DNA of 64,000 nucleotides from G965195345 sp965277775 (GCA_965277775.1 OZ255843.1:1612001-1676000), one strand, 5' to 3'; counted from the stretch's first letter, positions 52,939-62,231 are shown. Notes: generated by a model from the letters alone, not told the origin. Numbers and translations are program-made.

Positions 52939-54164
52939 TCATCTTCCTCTTGACCATTCTCTAACAATTCAAAATAAATGTCATTACTAACGAAATTTTG
53001 CTTAGAGATCACTTCATCAAAAGTGGTGATGGCAAATCCTTGTCCAGGAGTATAGTCAAAGGGTTCTATGGTGTTGTTATCAAAAAGGTAAAAGCCCGTT
53101 TCATCGGGGTTTAAAACTTCTTGTGTCTGGTAATTATGTTCTTTTTTTAAGGAGCCATCCTTGTCTTCGCTCAACATTATAAGGTTGTTAAATTCACGCA
53201 CAATGTAATCACTGTGGGTGCTAATCACCACTCGTATGCCAGCATTAACCAATCTTGCCAGCAGACGTGCAATAACCAACTGATTTTCTGGATGAATGTT
53301 TAACTCTGGTTCATCAATCATCAGAATATCGCCAACTTCAGCTTCGTATTCCAAATAATACCATAAACCAAAAAGGCTTTTAACGGTGCTTGAAGCAACA
53401 TGTAGTCCCATTTTTTTATTTGAAATGCCTTTCTTTTTATAAGGTTTGTATGAGATATCACCTGTTTGACGATTGATGTTATAAGCACCTTGTACCAGTT
53501 TTTTCTGTAGAAACTGTGCTTCATTATGGAAATCACTTTTTGTGTTTGGTGGATCAGTTAATAGATTAAGCCAGTCAATGTAATCAGCTATGGGTTGAGC
53601 GTAACGAGAGCGCATAACATTACGTAGTAATTTGGGAATATCAATGTTTGCTTTAGATGCTTGATGAAGCAAGGCTGCTCTTTTTGAGCTTAGTTCTCTA
53701 AAAAATAGATGTAAGCCATTACGTTCGGCTGGCATTAAAGTAACGTCTGAGTATATGCCGTTTTTCATCCATTCTTCCCATGCTTCTTGTGTAAGGTTGC
53801 TTTCAAATAAAGTCTTGTTAAATAACTCATCAGACGTATTGAAGAAATCAGAAATTTCATTGTTCAGTTCTTCATCAAATTCGGATAAACTGGTTTCTTC
53901 AAAGATCTCACGTAATAATTTTTTTCTTTGTTGTTCATCAGGTTCGTTTAAGAGTATTTGTTCATTAAATCTATACATTTTTGTTGAATGTGCTAGATAA
54001 AAGAAATGATACAGTGCATACATCACCCACGTTTTGCCGCTATTGTTAGGTCCACAAAACACGGTTAAGGATTTTGGGGTGAATTTGCCTTCTAAAATGC
54101 TCCCCATATTTTTCACAGAAAATTCAATGGGTATAACTTTATATTGTTGCTGTTTTTTGCTCAT
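52935..54164 (-). CDS. AAA15/AAA21-type (OLD-like) ATPase, putative defence protein
   Basis: The 409-residue ATPase is related to SMC/RecF/OLD-type ABC ATPases. It has Walker A GPNNSGKT (38-45), a long helical insertion with acidic EEL/NNE segments (~80-240), Walker B DILMIDEPELNIHPE (279-293) and the H-loop STHSDYIVREFNN (315-). No TOPRIM nuclease domain follows, unlike OLD proteins; the end (~340-409) is specific to this protein. The partner gene is co-translated. Such ATPases with a small partner often form phage-defence systems that sense and kill. Which one this is, if known, I cannot tell. Confidence 0.8.
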   Translation of the reverse strand: MSKKQQQYKVIPIEFSVKNMGSILEGKFTPKSLTVFCGPNNSGKTWVMYALYHFFYLAHSTKMYRFNEQILLNEPDEQQRKKLLREIFEETSLSEFDEELNNEISDFFNTSDELFNKTLFESNLTQEAWEEWMKNGIYSDVTLMPAERNGLHLFFRELSSKRAALLHQASKANIDIPKLLRNVMRSRYAQPIADYIDWLNLLTDPPNTKSDFHNEAQFLQKKLVQGAYNINRQTGDISYKPYKKKGISNKKMGLHVASSTVKSLFGLWYYLEYEAEVGDILMIDEPELNIHPENQLVIARLLARLVNAGIRVVISTHSDYIVREFNNLIMLSEDKDGSLKKEHNYQTQEVLNPDETGFYLFDNNTIEPFDYTPGQGFAITTFDEVISKQNFVSNDIYFELLENGQEEDE

Positions 54165-54343
54165 TAGGTGTTTTAAGTAGTGCTAGTATCTGGATAGCTA
54201 ATTTTATCACTTGGTAATGTTTTTTGACTATTTTACGGTATTTGAGTTATTTTCCAAAGCTGTAAATACAACATCTTATGGGGAATAATGTGTTTCGGTT
54301 CTGCCAGTGAGAAATTGGGGTGATGGAGGGATTGGGGTGTTGA

Positions 54344-54431
54344 TGGTGCCCGGGGCCGGAGTCGAACCGGCACGGTGTTTTACACCGACGGATTTTAAGT
54401 CCGTTGCGTCTACCAGTTTCGCCACCCGGGC
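54344..54431 (-). tRNA. tRNA-Leu (TAA)
   Basis: The 88-nt class II tRNA has acceptor GCCCGGG/CCCGGGC, anticodon stem-loop ACGGA-CTTAAAA-TCCGT giving TAA, a long variable arm (GGTGTAAAACACC) and encoded CCA. Its 3' end points left at the AT-rich patch with the ATPase pair, a typical integration site geometry. Confidence 0.97.
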
Positions 54432-54512
54432 AGGGTATTTCGACATGGTAGAAAGAGGGCGGATTATACGAGAAAAGCCGTTGTAAGTGGCATAAATTAA
54501 GCTAATCGGCAA

Positions 54513-55127
54513 TTACTGGATGATGTCAACGCCTTCAGGGATGTCAAAGATGAATAATTGTTCAGGCAGGGGTTGGTTATAACTTTTGTAGAAGAATATT
54601 AGGCGGGTTTGTGTTTGATCGCTGTAGTGGTTTAATTGGATTTCTTGGATGCGTTGGTCTTTGACTTTGATTTGCAGTTCATCAAAGATATAGCTGCTTT
54701 CATAGGGGATGAGTTGGTACCAGTCTGCTGAGTCGGTTTTGGTTATGGCTTCAATATCAAATTGGCTTTTGACGGCTTTGGGGTCGCTTAATATGGCGGT
54801 GGGTGAGTTTTTAAGGCTACTCTTTTGGTCAAACACGCTGATTTGTTCTAAGACTTTATCGTATATCCATAAGCTATTGCCATCTGCGACGATGGTCTGT
54901 GGTTCATCGCTTTTGAGTTCCCAGTGGAATTTGCCTGGGACTTGAACCCAAAGTGTGCCCTGGCTGGTTTCTTTGCTGAGGTCTTGCTCGTTGGTGGCGA
55001 TTTGTAAAAATTGGATGTGCAGGGTCTGAATATTGTTCAGAGCATCCTCGAGAGTGTTCGCTGGTGCATTGAAACACAAGAGCAGAAGACTGAGTAGTCC
55101 GTAGTGTATGGTTTTATTGGTATGCAT
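54513..55127 (-). CDS. lolA: Outer-membrane lipoprotein carrier protein LolA
   Basis: The 204-residue periplasmic chaperone carries lipoproteins from LolCDE to LolB. It has a cleavable signal (~1-24), then the LolA core: TLHIQFLQIAT, GTLWVQVPGKFHWELKSDEP, VADGNSLWIYDKVLEQISV and a C-terminal hydrophobic-barrel end. It is 5 bp downstream of ybeD on the same strand. lolA next to dat/ybeD is not the usual place; in many gammaproteobacteria it follows ftsK. Confidence 0.9.
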   Translation of the reverse strand: MHTNKTIHYGLLSLLLLCFNAPANTLEDALNNIQTLHIQFLQIATNEQDLSKETSQGTLWVQVPGKFHWELKSDEPQTIVADGNSLWIYDKVLEQISVFDQKSSLKNSPTAILSDPKAVKSQFDIEAITKTDSADWYQLIPYESSYIFDELQIKVKDQRIQEIQLNHYSDQTQTRLIFFYKSYNQPLPEQLFIFDIPEGVDIIQ

Positions 55128-55132
55128 TTTGA

Positions 55133-55402
55133 CTATAAAGCCATGACGACAGATTTATGGCTGGACAGGGCGCGATAAATGTCATCGAGTTGTTGTTTGT
55201 TTTGGACTACGACGTTCGCTGTAACAGAGCGATATTTACCATTTTTACTGACTTTTTCGGTCAATTGATTGGCTTCTATGGCAACGTGTTCGGCAATAAT
55301 CTTTTGAATGAGGTCGATGAATGTCGGTTTGTTCAAGCCAATAGCTTTGATTGGGAATTCGCACGGAAATTGGATGTCCAGATTTTCAGTGGCGGTGTTC
55401 AT
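55133..55402 (-). CDS. ybeD: YbeD/DUF493-family protein
   Basis: The 89-residue small protein is of the UPF0250/DUF493 family, with an alpha-beta ACT-like fold. FPCEFPIKAIGL and the C-terminal VVQNKQQLDDIYRALSSHKSVVMAL match. Its function is unknown; it is often genetically linked with lipB and dacA. Here it overlaps dat by 4 bp, and lolA takes the place of lipB. Confidence 0.9.
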   Translation of the reverse strand: MNTATENLDIQFPCEFPIKAIGLNKPTFIDLIQKIIAEHVAIEANQLTEKVSKNGKYRSVTANVVVQNKQQLDDIYRALSSHKSVVMAL

Positions 55403-56244
55403 GCGGCGGTTTGTTTTTTGAACGCTTCGAGTATTTGTAAAAATAGGGGGTGTTTGGTGGGTAGGGTTTGGTCATCGATTTGATAAACGGGGCTTAGCTC
55501 GGCCTTTGAAGCAGATAGCCAAAGCGCTTGTACCTTGGGCAGTTCTTCTGCTTTGATGAGGCGTTCTTGGTAGGGCAGTTTATTTGCCTCAAACAGTTCT
55601 ATCAATACTTTGCGCGTGACGCCTGGGAGTATGTTGTCGTTTAAGGGTGGGGTGACGATCTGGTCGTCGATGATGACAAACACATTGCTTGCGGCGGATT
55701 CGGTCAGTAGCCCGTCTCGAATATAGACGGTGTCATCGCAGCCCATTTTCTTGGCTTTGATTCTGGCCAAGACACTACCCAAGAGGTTGGTTGTTTTGAT
55801 GGAGCAGTGTTTCCAGCGGGGGTCGTCCATGGTGCACACTTTTATGCCTTTGACAATCTGTTCGATTGAGAGGGGTTTGAAGGCATCCGAGTAGAGCAAC
55901 ACTTGGGGTGATGAGAGGGTGTCGGTTATGAAGAAGTCTCGTGCTTCTTGAGTGCCACGCGTGACTTGAAGGTAAACAATGCAATCCTTAGTTTGACGAT
56001 GATTGATGGCTTGCTGGACCAGTTGGTGCCATTGATCATCGGTGTAGGGGTTGTGGATTTCAACAAAGCGCAGACCATTGGCTAAGCGTTGTAGGTGGTC
56101 TGTTAGGCGAAATGCTTTGCCACCATAACAGGGCACAACTTCATAAATGCCGTCGCCAAATAAGTAGCCTCTATCAAGTGGTGAGACGCTTGTTTTATCG
56201 AGTGGGGACCATTGGTCATTGAAAAATATGGGTTCAAAAGGCAT
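55399..56244 (-). CDS. dat: D-amino acid aminotransferase (fold-type IV PLP enzyme)
   Basis: The 281-residue enzyme exchanges amino groups between D-amino acids and oxo acids, giving D-glutamate or D-alanine for peptidoglycan. Its PLP Lys is at about 150 in CSIKTTNLLGSVLA. DRGYLFGDGIYEVV, VYLQVTRGTQEARDF and DDTVYIRDGLLTESAASNVF are typical. A branched-chain or aminodeoxychorismate-type activity cannot be excluded, but the dacA neighbour supports cell-wall D-amino acids. It starts 11 bp after the dacA stop. Confidence 0.88.
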   Translation of the reverse strand: MPFEPIFFNDQWSPLDKTSVSPLDRGYLFGDGIYEVVPCYGGKAFRLTDHLQRLANGLRFVEIHNPYTDDQWHQLVQQAINHRQTKDCIVYLQVTRGTQEARDFFITDTLSSPQVLLYSDAFKPLSIEQIVKGIKVCTMDDPRWKHCSIKTTNLLGSVLARIKAKKMGCDDTVYIRDGLLTESAASNVFVIIDDQIVTPPLNDNILPGVTRKVLIELFEANKLPYQERLIKAEELPKVQALWLSASKAELSPVYQIDDQTLPTKHPLFLQILEAFKKQTAA

Positions 56245-56255
56245 GGCTTACTCTA

Positions 56256-57431
56256 TTAGATTGAACTGAAGAAAGAGGCGATCCAGTTGAAGAAACGAAT
56301 GATGTAATCATAAAGCTTTTGAAATATGCTGCCTTCTTCAACAGATTGTAGAGCGAAGACAGGTTTTTCCAATAAAATTTTGTCGCCCACCGTTATTTTA
56401 ACGCTGCCAAGCTCGTCTCCCTTCATAATGGGTGCTTCAAGGTTGGGTTTGATCGTGAACGATTTTTGCATTTTGTCTTTATCATTTTTATGAACGGTGA
56501 GGAATGTGTCTTCAAGCATGCCTATGTCGATGTTGTCCTTTGCACTACCCCAGACGTGTTCGTTCAGTTGAACTTCATCGGCGGGTAGGACGTTTTCAGT
56601 GACGAAAAACAAAAAGCCAAAATTGAGTAATTTTTGTGATTCAAGGGTGCGAATACGTTTGCTTTTCGCGCCTGTAATGACGGCAATTAAGCGTCTGTTA
56701 TTGCGTTCTGCTGAGCTGAGTAGGCAGAAGCCAGCTGATGATGTGTGGCCAGTTTTAATGCCGTCAACGCTGGGGTCGCGCCACAGTAGGGTATTTCGAT
56801 TACTTTGAGAAATGTTGTTGTATGTAAATTTGCGTTCGGCAAACATCACATAATATTCGGGGAAGTCTGTAATCAGACGATCGGCGAGTGTGGCTAAATC
56901 TTTGGGTGAGGTGTAATGACTCTCAGCCGGCCACCCCGTTGCATTGACAAAATGAGAGTTTGTCATGCCTATGCGGGCAGCAACATCGTTCATCAATAGG
57001 GCAAAAGCATCTTCGCTGCCGGCAATCTTTTCTGCCAATGCCACGCTGGCATCATTGCCCGATTGAATGATGACGCCTTTGAGTAAATCTTCCACACTCA
57101 CTCTGGAGTTATGATCTAAAAAAGTCCGAGAACCGCCAGTTTGATAGGCTTCTTTTGAGATGCGGACTCTATCACTGAGTTTGAGTGTTCCTTTTTTTAG
57201 TTCATCAAAAACGATGTAAGCGGTCAACGCTTTGGTCATGCTTGCCGGTTCTATGATTTTGTCAGGATTAGAACTGATGATGACGGATTTGCTTTGATAA
57301 TCAAACAGCAAATAGGATTCGGCATTGATGATGGGCTTTTGAAAATCGGCAAGCGTGTAGGGGCTTACTTGGATGAGGCAAAATACCAGGCTGGTTTTAA
57401 ATGCAGTTTTGAGCAGCTGAGAATATGACAT
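56256..57431 (-). CDS. dacA: D-alanyl-D-alanine carboxypeptidase (PBP5/6 family)
   Basis: This ~391-residue low-mass penicillin-binding protein trims pentapeptides. After the signal it has active-site EPASMTKALTAY (Ser64-Lys67), SGNDA (~124) and GIKTGHTSSAGFC (~222), then the PBP5 C-terminal beta domain and an amphipathic, aromatic tail (YDYIIRFFNWIASFF) that anchors to the membrane. I take the Met at 57431, which gives a proper signal peptide; the frame extends to 57485. Confidence 0.93.
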   Translation of the reverse strand: MSYSQLLKTAFKTSLVFCLIQVSPYTLADFQKPIINAESYLLFDYQSKSVIISSNPDKIIEPASMTKALTAYIVFDELKKGTLKLSDRVRISKEAYQTGGSRTFLDHNSRVSVEDLLKGVIIQSGNDASVALAEKIAGSEDAFALLMNDVAARIGMTNSHFVNATGWPAESHYTSPKDLATLADRLITDFPEYYVMFAERKFTYNNISQSNRNTLLWRDPSVDGIKTGHTSSAGFCLLSSAERNNRRLIAVITGAKSKRIRTLESQKLLNFGFLFFVTENVLPADEVQLNEHVWGSAKDNIDIGMLEDTFLTVHKNDKDKMQKSFTIKPNLEAPIMKGDELGSVKITVGDKILLEKPVFALQSVEEGSIFQKLYDYIIRFFNWIASFFSSI

Positions 57432-57496
57432 AGTAAGCAAATGAGCGTTGAGGTCAATTATAAGAGGACGCTGGGGTTGATGCATTGAACATCATT

Positions 57497-57526
57497 AAAA
57501 AAAGGGGCAGCAAATGCCACCCCTTT
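57497..57526 (-). terminator. Rho-independent terminator of the str operon (after tuf)
   Basis: On the minus strand AAGGGGTGGC-ATTT-GCTGCCCCTT forms a 10-bp stem (two G-T pairs) followed by seven T. It lies 25 bp after the tuf stop and isolates tuf from dacA. Confidence 0.9.
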
Positions 57527-57550
57527 GAATTTTTACTAATCAGTCTGAGG

Positions 57551-58741
57551 TTATGCTTCAATTTTAGCAACAACCCCTGCACCGACTGTACGACCGCCTT
57601 CACGAATCGCAAAACGTAAGCCTTCATTCATTGCGATGGGTGCAATGAGTTCAACTTTCATGTTGACGTTATCACCAGGCATAACCATTTCTACGCCAGA
57701 TGGCAATTCAATGGCACCAGTAACGTCTGTTGTGCGGAAATAAAATTGTGGGCGATAGTTTGAAAAGAATGGGGTGTGTCGTCCACCTTCTTCTTTGCTT
57801 AATACATAAACTTCCGCTTCAAATTTTGTATGAGGGGTGATGGCGCCGCGTTTGGTCAATACTTGACCACGCTCAACTTCTTCACGTTTGGTTCCACGAA
57901 GGAGGACGCCTACGTTGTCACCTGCTTCACCACGATCCAATAATTTACGGAACATTTCAACGCCAGTAACGGTTGTTGTTTGTGTGGGTTTGATACCAAT
58001 AATATTGATTTCATCCCCAACATTAACCACGCCGCTTTCAATACGTCCTGTTACAACCGTACCACGACCTTGAATTGAAAAGACGTCTTCAATAGGCATA
58101 ACAAATGCTTTGTCGATGGCTCTTTCAGGTTGAGGAATGTAGTTGTCTAAGGCATCTAATAGACGCTCAATAGATTGGGTGCCCATTTCAGAATCTTCAC
58201 CTTCAACGGCTTTCAATGCAGAACCGATGATGACGGGGATGTCGTCGCCAGGGAATTCGTAAATTGAGAGTAATTCGCGCACTTCAATTTCAACCAATTC
58301 CAATAATTCTTCGTCGTCCACCATGTCGGCTTTGTTCAAGTAAACAATGATGTAAGGGACACCAACTTGACGTGCTAACAAGATGTGCTCGCGTGTTTGA
58401 GGCATGGGTCCGTCAGCCGCTGAACAAACCAAGATGGCACCGTCCATTTGCGCTGCACCAGTGATCATGTTTTTAACATAATCGGCGTGTCCAGGGCAGT
58501 CAACGTGTGCATAGTGACGTGCGTCGGTTTCGTATTCTACGTGTGCTGTTGAGATGGTAATCCCACGAGCGCGTTCTTCAGGTGCGTTATCGATTTGATC
58601 GTACGCTTTTGATTCGCCCCCATGTTTTTTGGCTGAATAAATGGTTAACGCAGCTGTGAGCGTTGTTTTACCATGGTCAACGTGTCCAATGGTGCCAACG
58701 TTGACGTGGGGTTTATTGCGATTAAACTTTTCTTTTGACAT
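57551..58741 (-). CDS. tuf: Elongation factor Tu
   Basis: The 396-residue EF-Tu delivers aminoacyl-tRNA. It has GTPase motifs GHVDHGKTTL (G1), GITI (G2), DCPGHADY (G3) and NKADMVD (G4), with the two C-terminal beta domains complete (YRPQFYFRTTDVTGAI, FAIREGGRTVGAGVV). It is the last gene of the rpsL-rpsG-fusA-tuf operon, with a 57-bp gap after fusA. It is followed by a terminator and not by the S10 operon. Confidence 0.98.
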   Translation of the reverse strand: MSKEKFNRNKPHVNVGTIGHVDHGKTTLTAALTIYSAKKHGGESKAYDQIDNAPEERARGITISTAHVEYETDARHYAHVDCPGHADYVKNMITGAAQMDGAILVCSAADGPMPQTREHILLARQVGVPYIIVYLNKADMVDDEELLELVEIEVRELLSIYEFPGDDIPVIIGSALKAVEGEDSEMGTQSIERLLDALDNYIPQPERAIDKAFVMPIEDVFSIQGRGTVVTGRIESGVVNVGDEINIIGIKPTQTTTVTGVEMFRKLLDRGEAGDNVGVLLRGTKREEVERGQVLTKRGAITPHTKFEAEVYVLSKEEGGRHTPFFSNYRPQFYFRTTDVTGAIELPSGVEMVMPGDNVNMKVELIAPIAMNEGLRFAIREGGRTVGAGVVAKIEA

Positions 58742-58798
58742 GTCAGTCTCCTAATATTAATGGCGAGGAAGCAATCAGCCCTCTATTATATAAAATTA

Positions 58799-60898
58799 TT
58801 AATGCTTTGATTTAATAATACTTTCAGCGATACTCTTGGGAGTTTCACTATATTCATCGAATTGCATGGTGTATGCAGCTCTTCCTTGGGTCAAAGAACG
58901 TAAGTCTGTGGCATATCCAAACATTTCTGACAATGGCACCTTGGCATCAATGATTTTACCAGAAGGTCCATCTTCCATGCCGCCGACAATGCCGCGTCTT
59001 CTGTTGAGGTCGCCCATGACATCACCCATGTGATCTTCAGGAGTATTGACTTCAACTTTCATGATCGGTTCGAGTAAAACAGGATCGGCTTCGATCACAC
59101 CTTTTTTCAAAGCCATGGAGCCTGCGACTTTAAAAGCCATCTCTGAAGAATCGACATCATGATAGGTGCCATCGAACAGCGCCGCCCGAATACCCAATAA
59201 TGGATAACCAGCCAGTACACCATTCAACATTTGTTCTTGAATGCCTTTGTTGACCGCTGGAATATATTCTTTTGGTACAACACCACTGACAATTTCGTCT
59301 TTAAACTCGTAAGTTTCTTCACCATCCACTGGGATGGGCTCTAAGCGTAACCATACGTGTCCAAACTGTCCACGTCCACCCGATTGACGAATGAACTTAC
59401 CTTCGACTTCAACTTGACGGCGAATGGTTTCACGATAAGCCACTTGAGGTTCGCCCACATTGGCTTCAACGTTAAATTCACGCTTCATACGGTCAACGAT
59501 GATTTCTAAGTGTAATTCACCCATGCCTGAAATGATGGTTTGACCAGATTCTTCATCAGTGTGCACTCTGAAAGAGGGGTCTTCCGCAGCTAATTTCGAT
59601 AAGGCTAATCCCATTTTTTCTTGATCGGCTTTTGATTTTGGCTCAACCGCAACGGAAATCACAGGTTCTGGGAACTCCATTCTTTCCAAAGTGATCTTGG
59701 CTTCATTGGCGCAAAGTGTGTCGCCAGTTGTGACTTCTTTTAAGCCAACAACCGCTGCAATATCACCCGCTCTGATTTCTCTGATTTCTTCACGATCATT
59801 TGAGTGCATGAGCAAAATTCGACCAATGCGTTCTTTTTTCGATTTAACGGGGTTATAAACAGAATCGCCTGATTTTAAAACGCCCGAATACACACGGACA
59901 AAAGCAAGTGTGCCGACATAGGGGTCGGTCATGATTTTGAATGCCAACGCTGAGAAGGGTTCTGTATCACTGGAAGCTCTTGTGGCCAATTCGCCATTAT
60001 CCAACTCACCTTCGATGGGTTTGACGTCTAAGGGTGAAGGCATGTATTGAATGACTGCATCCAACATGGCTTGTACTCCTTTGTTTTTAAAGGCCGTACC
60101 GCATAAAACAGGAATCAATTCATTCTCCACGCAACGGTGACGAATGCCTGCGACGATTTCATCTTCGCTGAGGGTTTCGCTTTCTAAATATTTGTTCATC
60201 AAGTCATCATTGGCTTCAGCGGCAGCTTCTACCAATTTGTCACGATACTCATTGGCTTGATCTAACAATTCAGTTGGGATGTCATCATAGGTGAACTCAA
60301 CGCCCATGTTTTCTTCTTTCCAGTTGATGGCTTTCATTTTAACGAGGTCAATAACCCCTTTGAAGTTCTCTTCAGCACCAATGGGTAATTGTATGGCGAC
60401 AGGATTCGCATTCAAGCGCGTTCTTAACTGTTCGGTTACGCGTAAGAAATCAGCGCCAGCACGGTCCATTTTGTTGACGAATGCCATACGAGGCACCCCG
60501 TATTTATTCGCTTGTCTCCAGACTGTTTCAGATTGTGGTTCAACACCACCAACTGCACAAAAAACAGCAACGGCTCCGTCTAATACACGCAACGAGCGTT
60601 CGACTTCAATGGTGAAGTCAACGTGTCCAGGGGTGTCAATGATATTGATACGGTGTTTGGGGAAGTTTGCGCCCATGCCTTGCCAAAAGCAAGTGGTCGC
60701 CGCAGAGGTGATGGTAATACCCCGCTCTTGCTCTTGTTCCATCCAATCCATGGTGGCTGCACCATCATGAACCTCACCAATCTTGTGTGAAACACCCGTA
60801 TAGTAAAGCACACGTTCGGTTGTTGTTGTTTTACCCGCATCAATGTGTGCCATGATCCCGATATTACGGTATCGATCAAGCGGTGTTGTTCTTGCCAT
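58799..60898 (-). CDS. fusA: Elongation factor G
   Basis: The 699-residue translocase has GTPase AHIDAGKTTTTER (G1), RGITITSAATTC (G2), DTPGHVDFTIEVERSLR (G3) and NKMDRAGADF (G4), followed by domains II to V ending in ...RGIVGGMEDG and GYATDLRSLTQGRA. It is intact, with no obvious fusidic-acid-type change that I could judge by eye. It starts 50 bp after rpsG. Confidence 0.98.
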   Translation of the reverse strand: MARTTPLDRYRNIGIMAHIDAGKTTTTERVLYYTGVSHKIGEVHDGAATMDWMEQEQERGITITSAATTCFWQGMGANFPKHRINIIDTPGHVDFTIEVERSLRVLDGAVAVFCAVGGVEPQSETVWRQANKYGVPRMAFVNKMDRAGADFLRVTEQLRTRLNANPVAIQLPIGAEENFKGVIDLVKMKAINWKEENMGVEFTYDDIPTELLDQANEYRDKLVEAAAEANDDLMNKYLESETLSEDEIVAGIRHRCVENELIPVLCGTAFKNKGVQAMLDAVIQYMPSPLDVKPIEGELDNGELATRASSDTEPFSALAFKIMTDPYVGTLAFVRVYSGVLKSGDSVYNPVKSKKERIGRILLMHSNDREEIREIRAGDIAAVVGLKEVTTGDTLCANEAKITLERMEFPEPVISVAVEPKSKADQEKMGLALSKLAAEDPSFRVHTDEESGQTIISGMGELHLEIIVDRMKREFNVEANVGEPQVAYRETIRRQVEVEGKFIRQSGGRGQFGHVWLRLEPIPVDGEETYEFKDEIVSGVVPKEYIPAVNKGIQEQMLNGVLAGYPLLGIRAALFDGTYHDVDSSEMAFKVAGSMALKKGVIEADPVLLEPIMKVEVNTPEDHMGDVMGDLNRRRGIVGGMEDGPSGKIIDAKVPLSEMFGYATDLRSLTQGRAAYTMQFDEYSETPKSIAESIIKSKH

Positions 60899-60948
60899 TT
60901 GAAGAATCCTTTAGAATTTAGTTTGAATTTAATGAGAGGCTGGAAATA

Positions 60949-61419
60949 TCACCAGCGGAAATGTGAAAACGCTTTGTTGGCTTCGGCCATACGGTGTACA
61001 TCTTCTTTCTTTTTAACAGCAATGCCCCGATTTTCACTGGCTTCGAGCATTTCACCCGCCAAGCGAAGGGTCATGCCTTTTTCGCGACGTTTACGAGCTG
61101 ATTCAATCAACCATCTCATTGCCAAGGTCGTTTTCCGATTGGCTCTGACTTCAACAGGCACCTGATAGGTTGCACCGCCCACGCGTCTGGAACGCACTTC
61201 GACGAGCGGTCCAATGTTCTCAAGAACGGTTTCAAAAACTTCCATAGGGTCAGCCTTGCTCTTTTTAGAAACAATGTCCAAAGCATCATAAATGATTTTT
61301 TCAGCAATGGATTTTTTGCCACTGAGCATGAGGGTATTTATAAATTTTGCCAACCGAACGCTATGGAATTTAGGATCTGGTAATATTTCGCGTTTTTCTG
61401 CTTGTCTTCTGCGTGCCAT
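60949..61419 (-). CDS. rpsG: 30S ribosomal protein S7
   Basis: The 156-residue S7 nucleates assembly of the 30S head. MARRRQAEKREILPDPKFHS, IIYDALDIVSKK, RVGGATYQVPVEVR and ...KKKEDVHRMAEANKAFSHFRW are typical, with the short C-terminus. It is 11 bp after rpsL. Confidence 0.97.
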   Translation of the reverse strand: MARRRQAEKREILPDPKFHSVRLAKFINTLMLSGKKSIAEKIIYDALDIVSKKSKADPMEVFETVLENIGPLVEVRSRRVGGATYQVPVEVRANRKTTLAMRWLIESARKRREKGMTLRLAGEMLEASENRGIAVKKKEDVHRMAEANKAFSHFRW

Positions 61420-61430
61420 AATGTACTCTC

Positions 61431-61805
61431 TTATCCTTTAGGACGTTTTGTGCCGTATTTGGAACGGCCTTGACGACGATCATTGACACCAGAGCAATCT
61501 AAGGCACCGCGAATGGTGTGGTAGCGTACACCAGGTAAATCTTTCACCCTGCCACCTTCGATCAGAATGACCGAGTGTTCTTGAAGGTTATGACCTTCGC
61601 CACCGATGTAGGTGGTTACTTCAAAGCCACTGCTGAGCTTAACCCGAGCAACTTTTCTGAGAGCGGAATTTGGTTTTTTAGGTGTGGTTGTATATACACG
61701 TGTGCACACGCCTCTTCGTTGAGGGCAGGCGCGCAAAGCTGCTACTTTGCTGAGCTTTCTTTTTGGTTTGCGTGATGTACGAACCAATTGATTTGTTGTT
61801 GCCAT
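61431..61805 (-). CDS. rpsL: 30S ribosomal protein S12
   Basis: The 124-residue decoding-site protein has TTTPKKPNSALRKVARVKL, containing the conserved Lys pair changed in streptomycin-resistant mutants (wild type here), and ILIEGGRVKDLPGVRYHTIRG, the site beta-methylthiolated by RimO. It is first in the str operon and is not preceded by rpoC in the window. Confidence 0.98.
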   Translation of the reverse strand: MATTNQLVRTSRKPKRKLSKVAALRACPQRRGVCTRVYTTTPKKPNSALRKVARVKLSSGFEVTTYIGGEGHNLQEHSVILIEGGRVKDLPGVRYHTIRGALDCSGVNDRRQGRSKYGTKRPKG

Positions 61806-62231
61806 TTAATCTCCAATTATTTAAACCGACTATGAGAAGTTTTATCTGTTTAAAATAGATTTAGTTTGCTTGTCATTAAAACCGATGTTTTAAGCACAAA
61901 AACAGAGAAAACTCAGTGATAGGGCAGTCCGTACACTGGGAAACTCTCTTTATTTCAAGTCAAGCGGTGATGTCATCGCTCAACACCTTGTAAAGGTGCG
62001 CGCATTGTATGCGCATGGAGGTAAACTGTCAACCCTTTATTGAAGCGAAAATCAACCCTTTTATGATGTGAATTACGATGTAATTATTTATCAATTACTT
62101 AGCGATTGCTCAGACATTGTTCATCGATGACTGAACTTATAGCGTTAATTGAACGGCACCGATTTATTTCAGCTTTTTGATGAATATAACGACCAGTCCA
62201 GATTCAGAAGCGTACTGGGTCTTTGAATCCT
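61806..62231. other. Leader region of the str operon, no gene
   Basis: This 426-bp non-coding region includes the strong promoter at 62004-62032 and a leader of ~195 nt before rpsL. A TTGACTTGAAATAAAGAG stretch and a GTTTCCCAGTG/CACTGGGAAAC-type pairing possibility near 61930 may form leader structure. It separates the GT39-family gene (same strand) from the operon. Confidence 0.4.
62004..62032 (-). promoter_or_regulatory. Sigma-70 promoter of the str (rpsL-rpsG-fusA-tuf) operon
   Basis: On the minus strand TTGACA (62032-62027) and TACAAT (62009-62004) are 17 bp apart, near consensus. The GCGCGC discriminator immediately after is of the stringent-control type. Confidence 0.9.
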
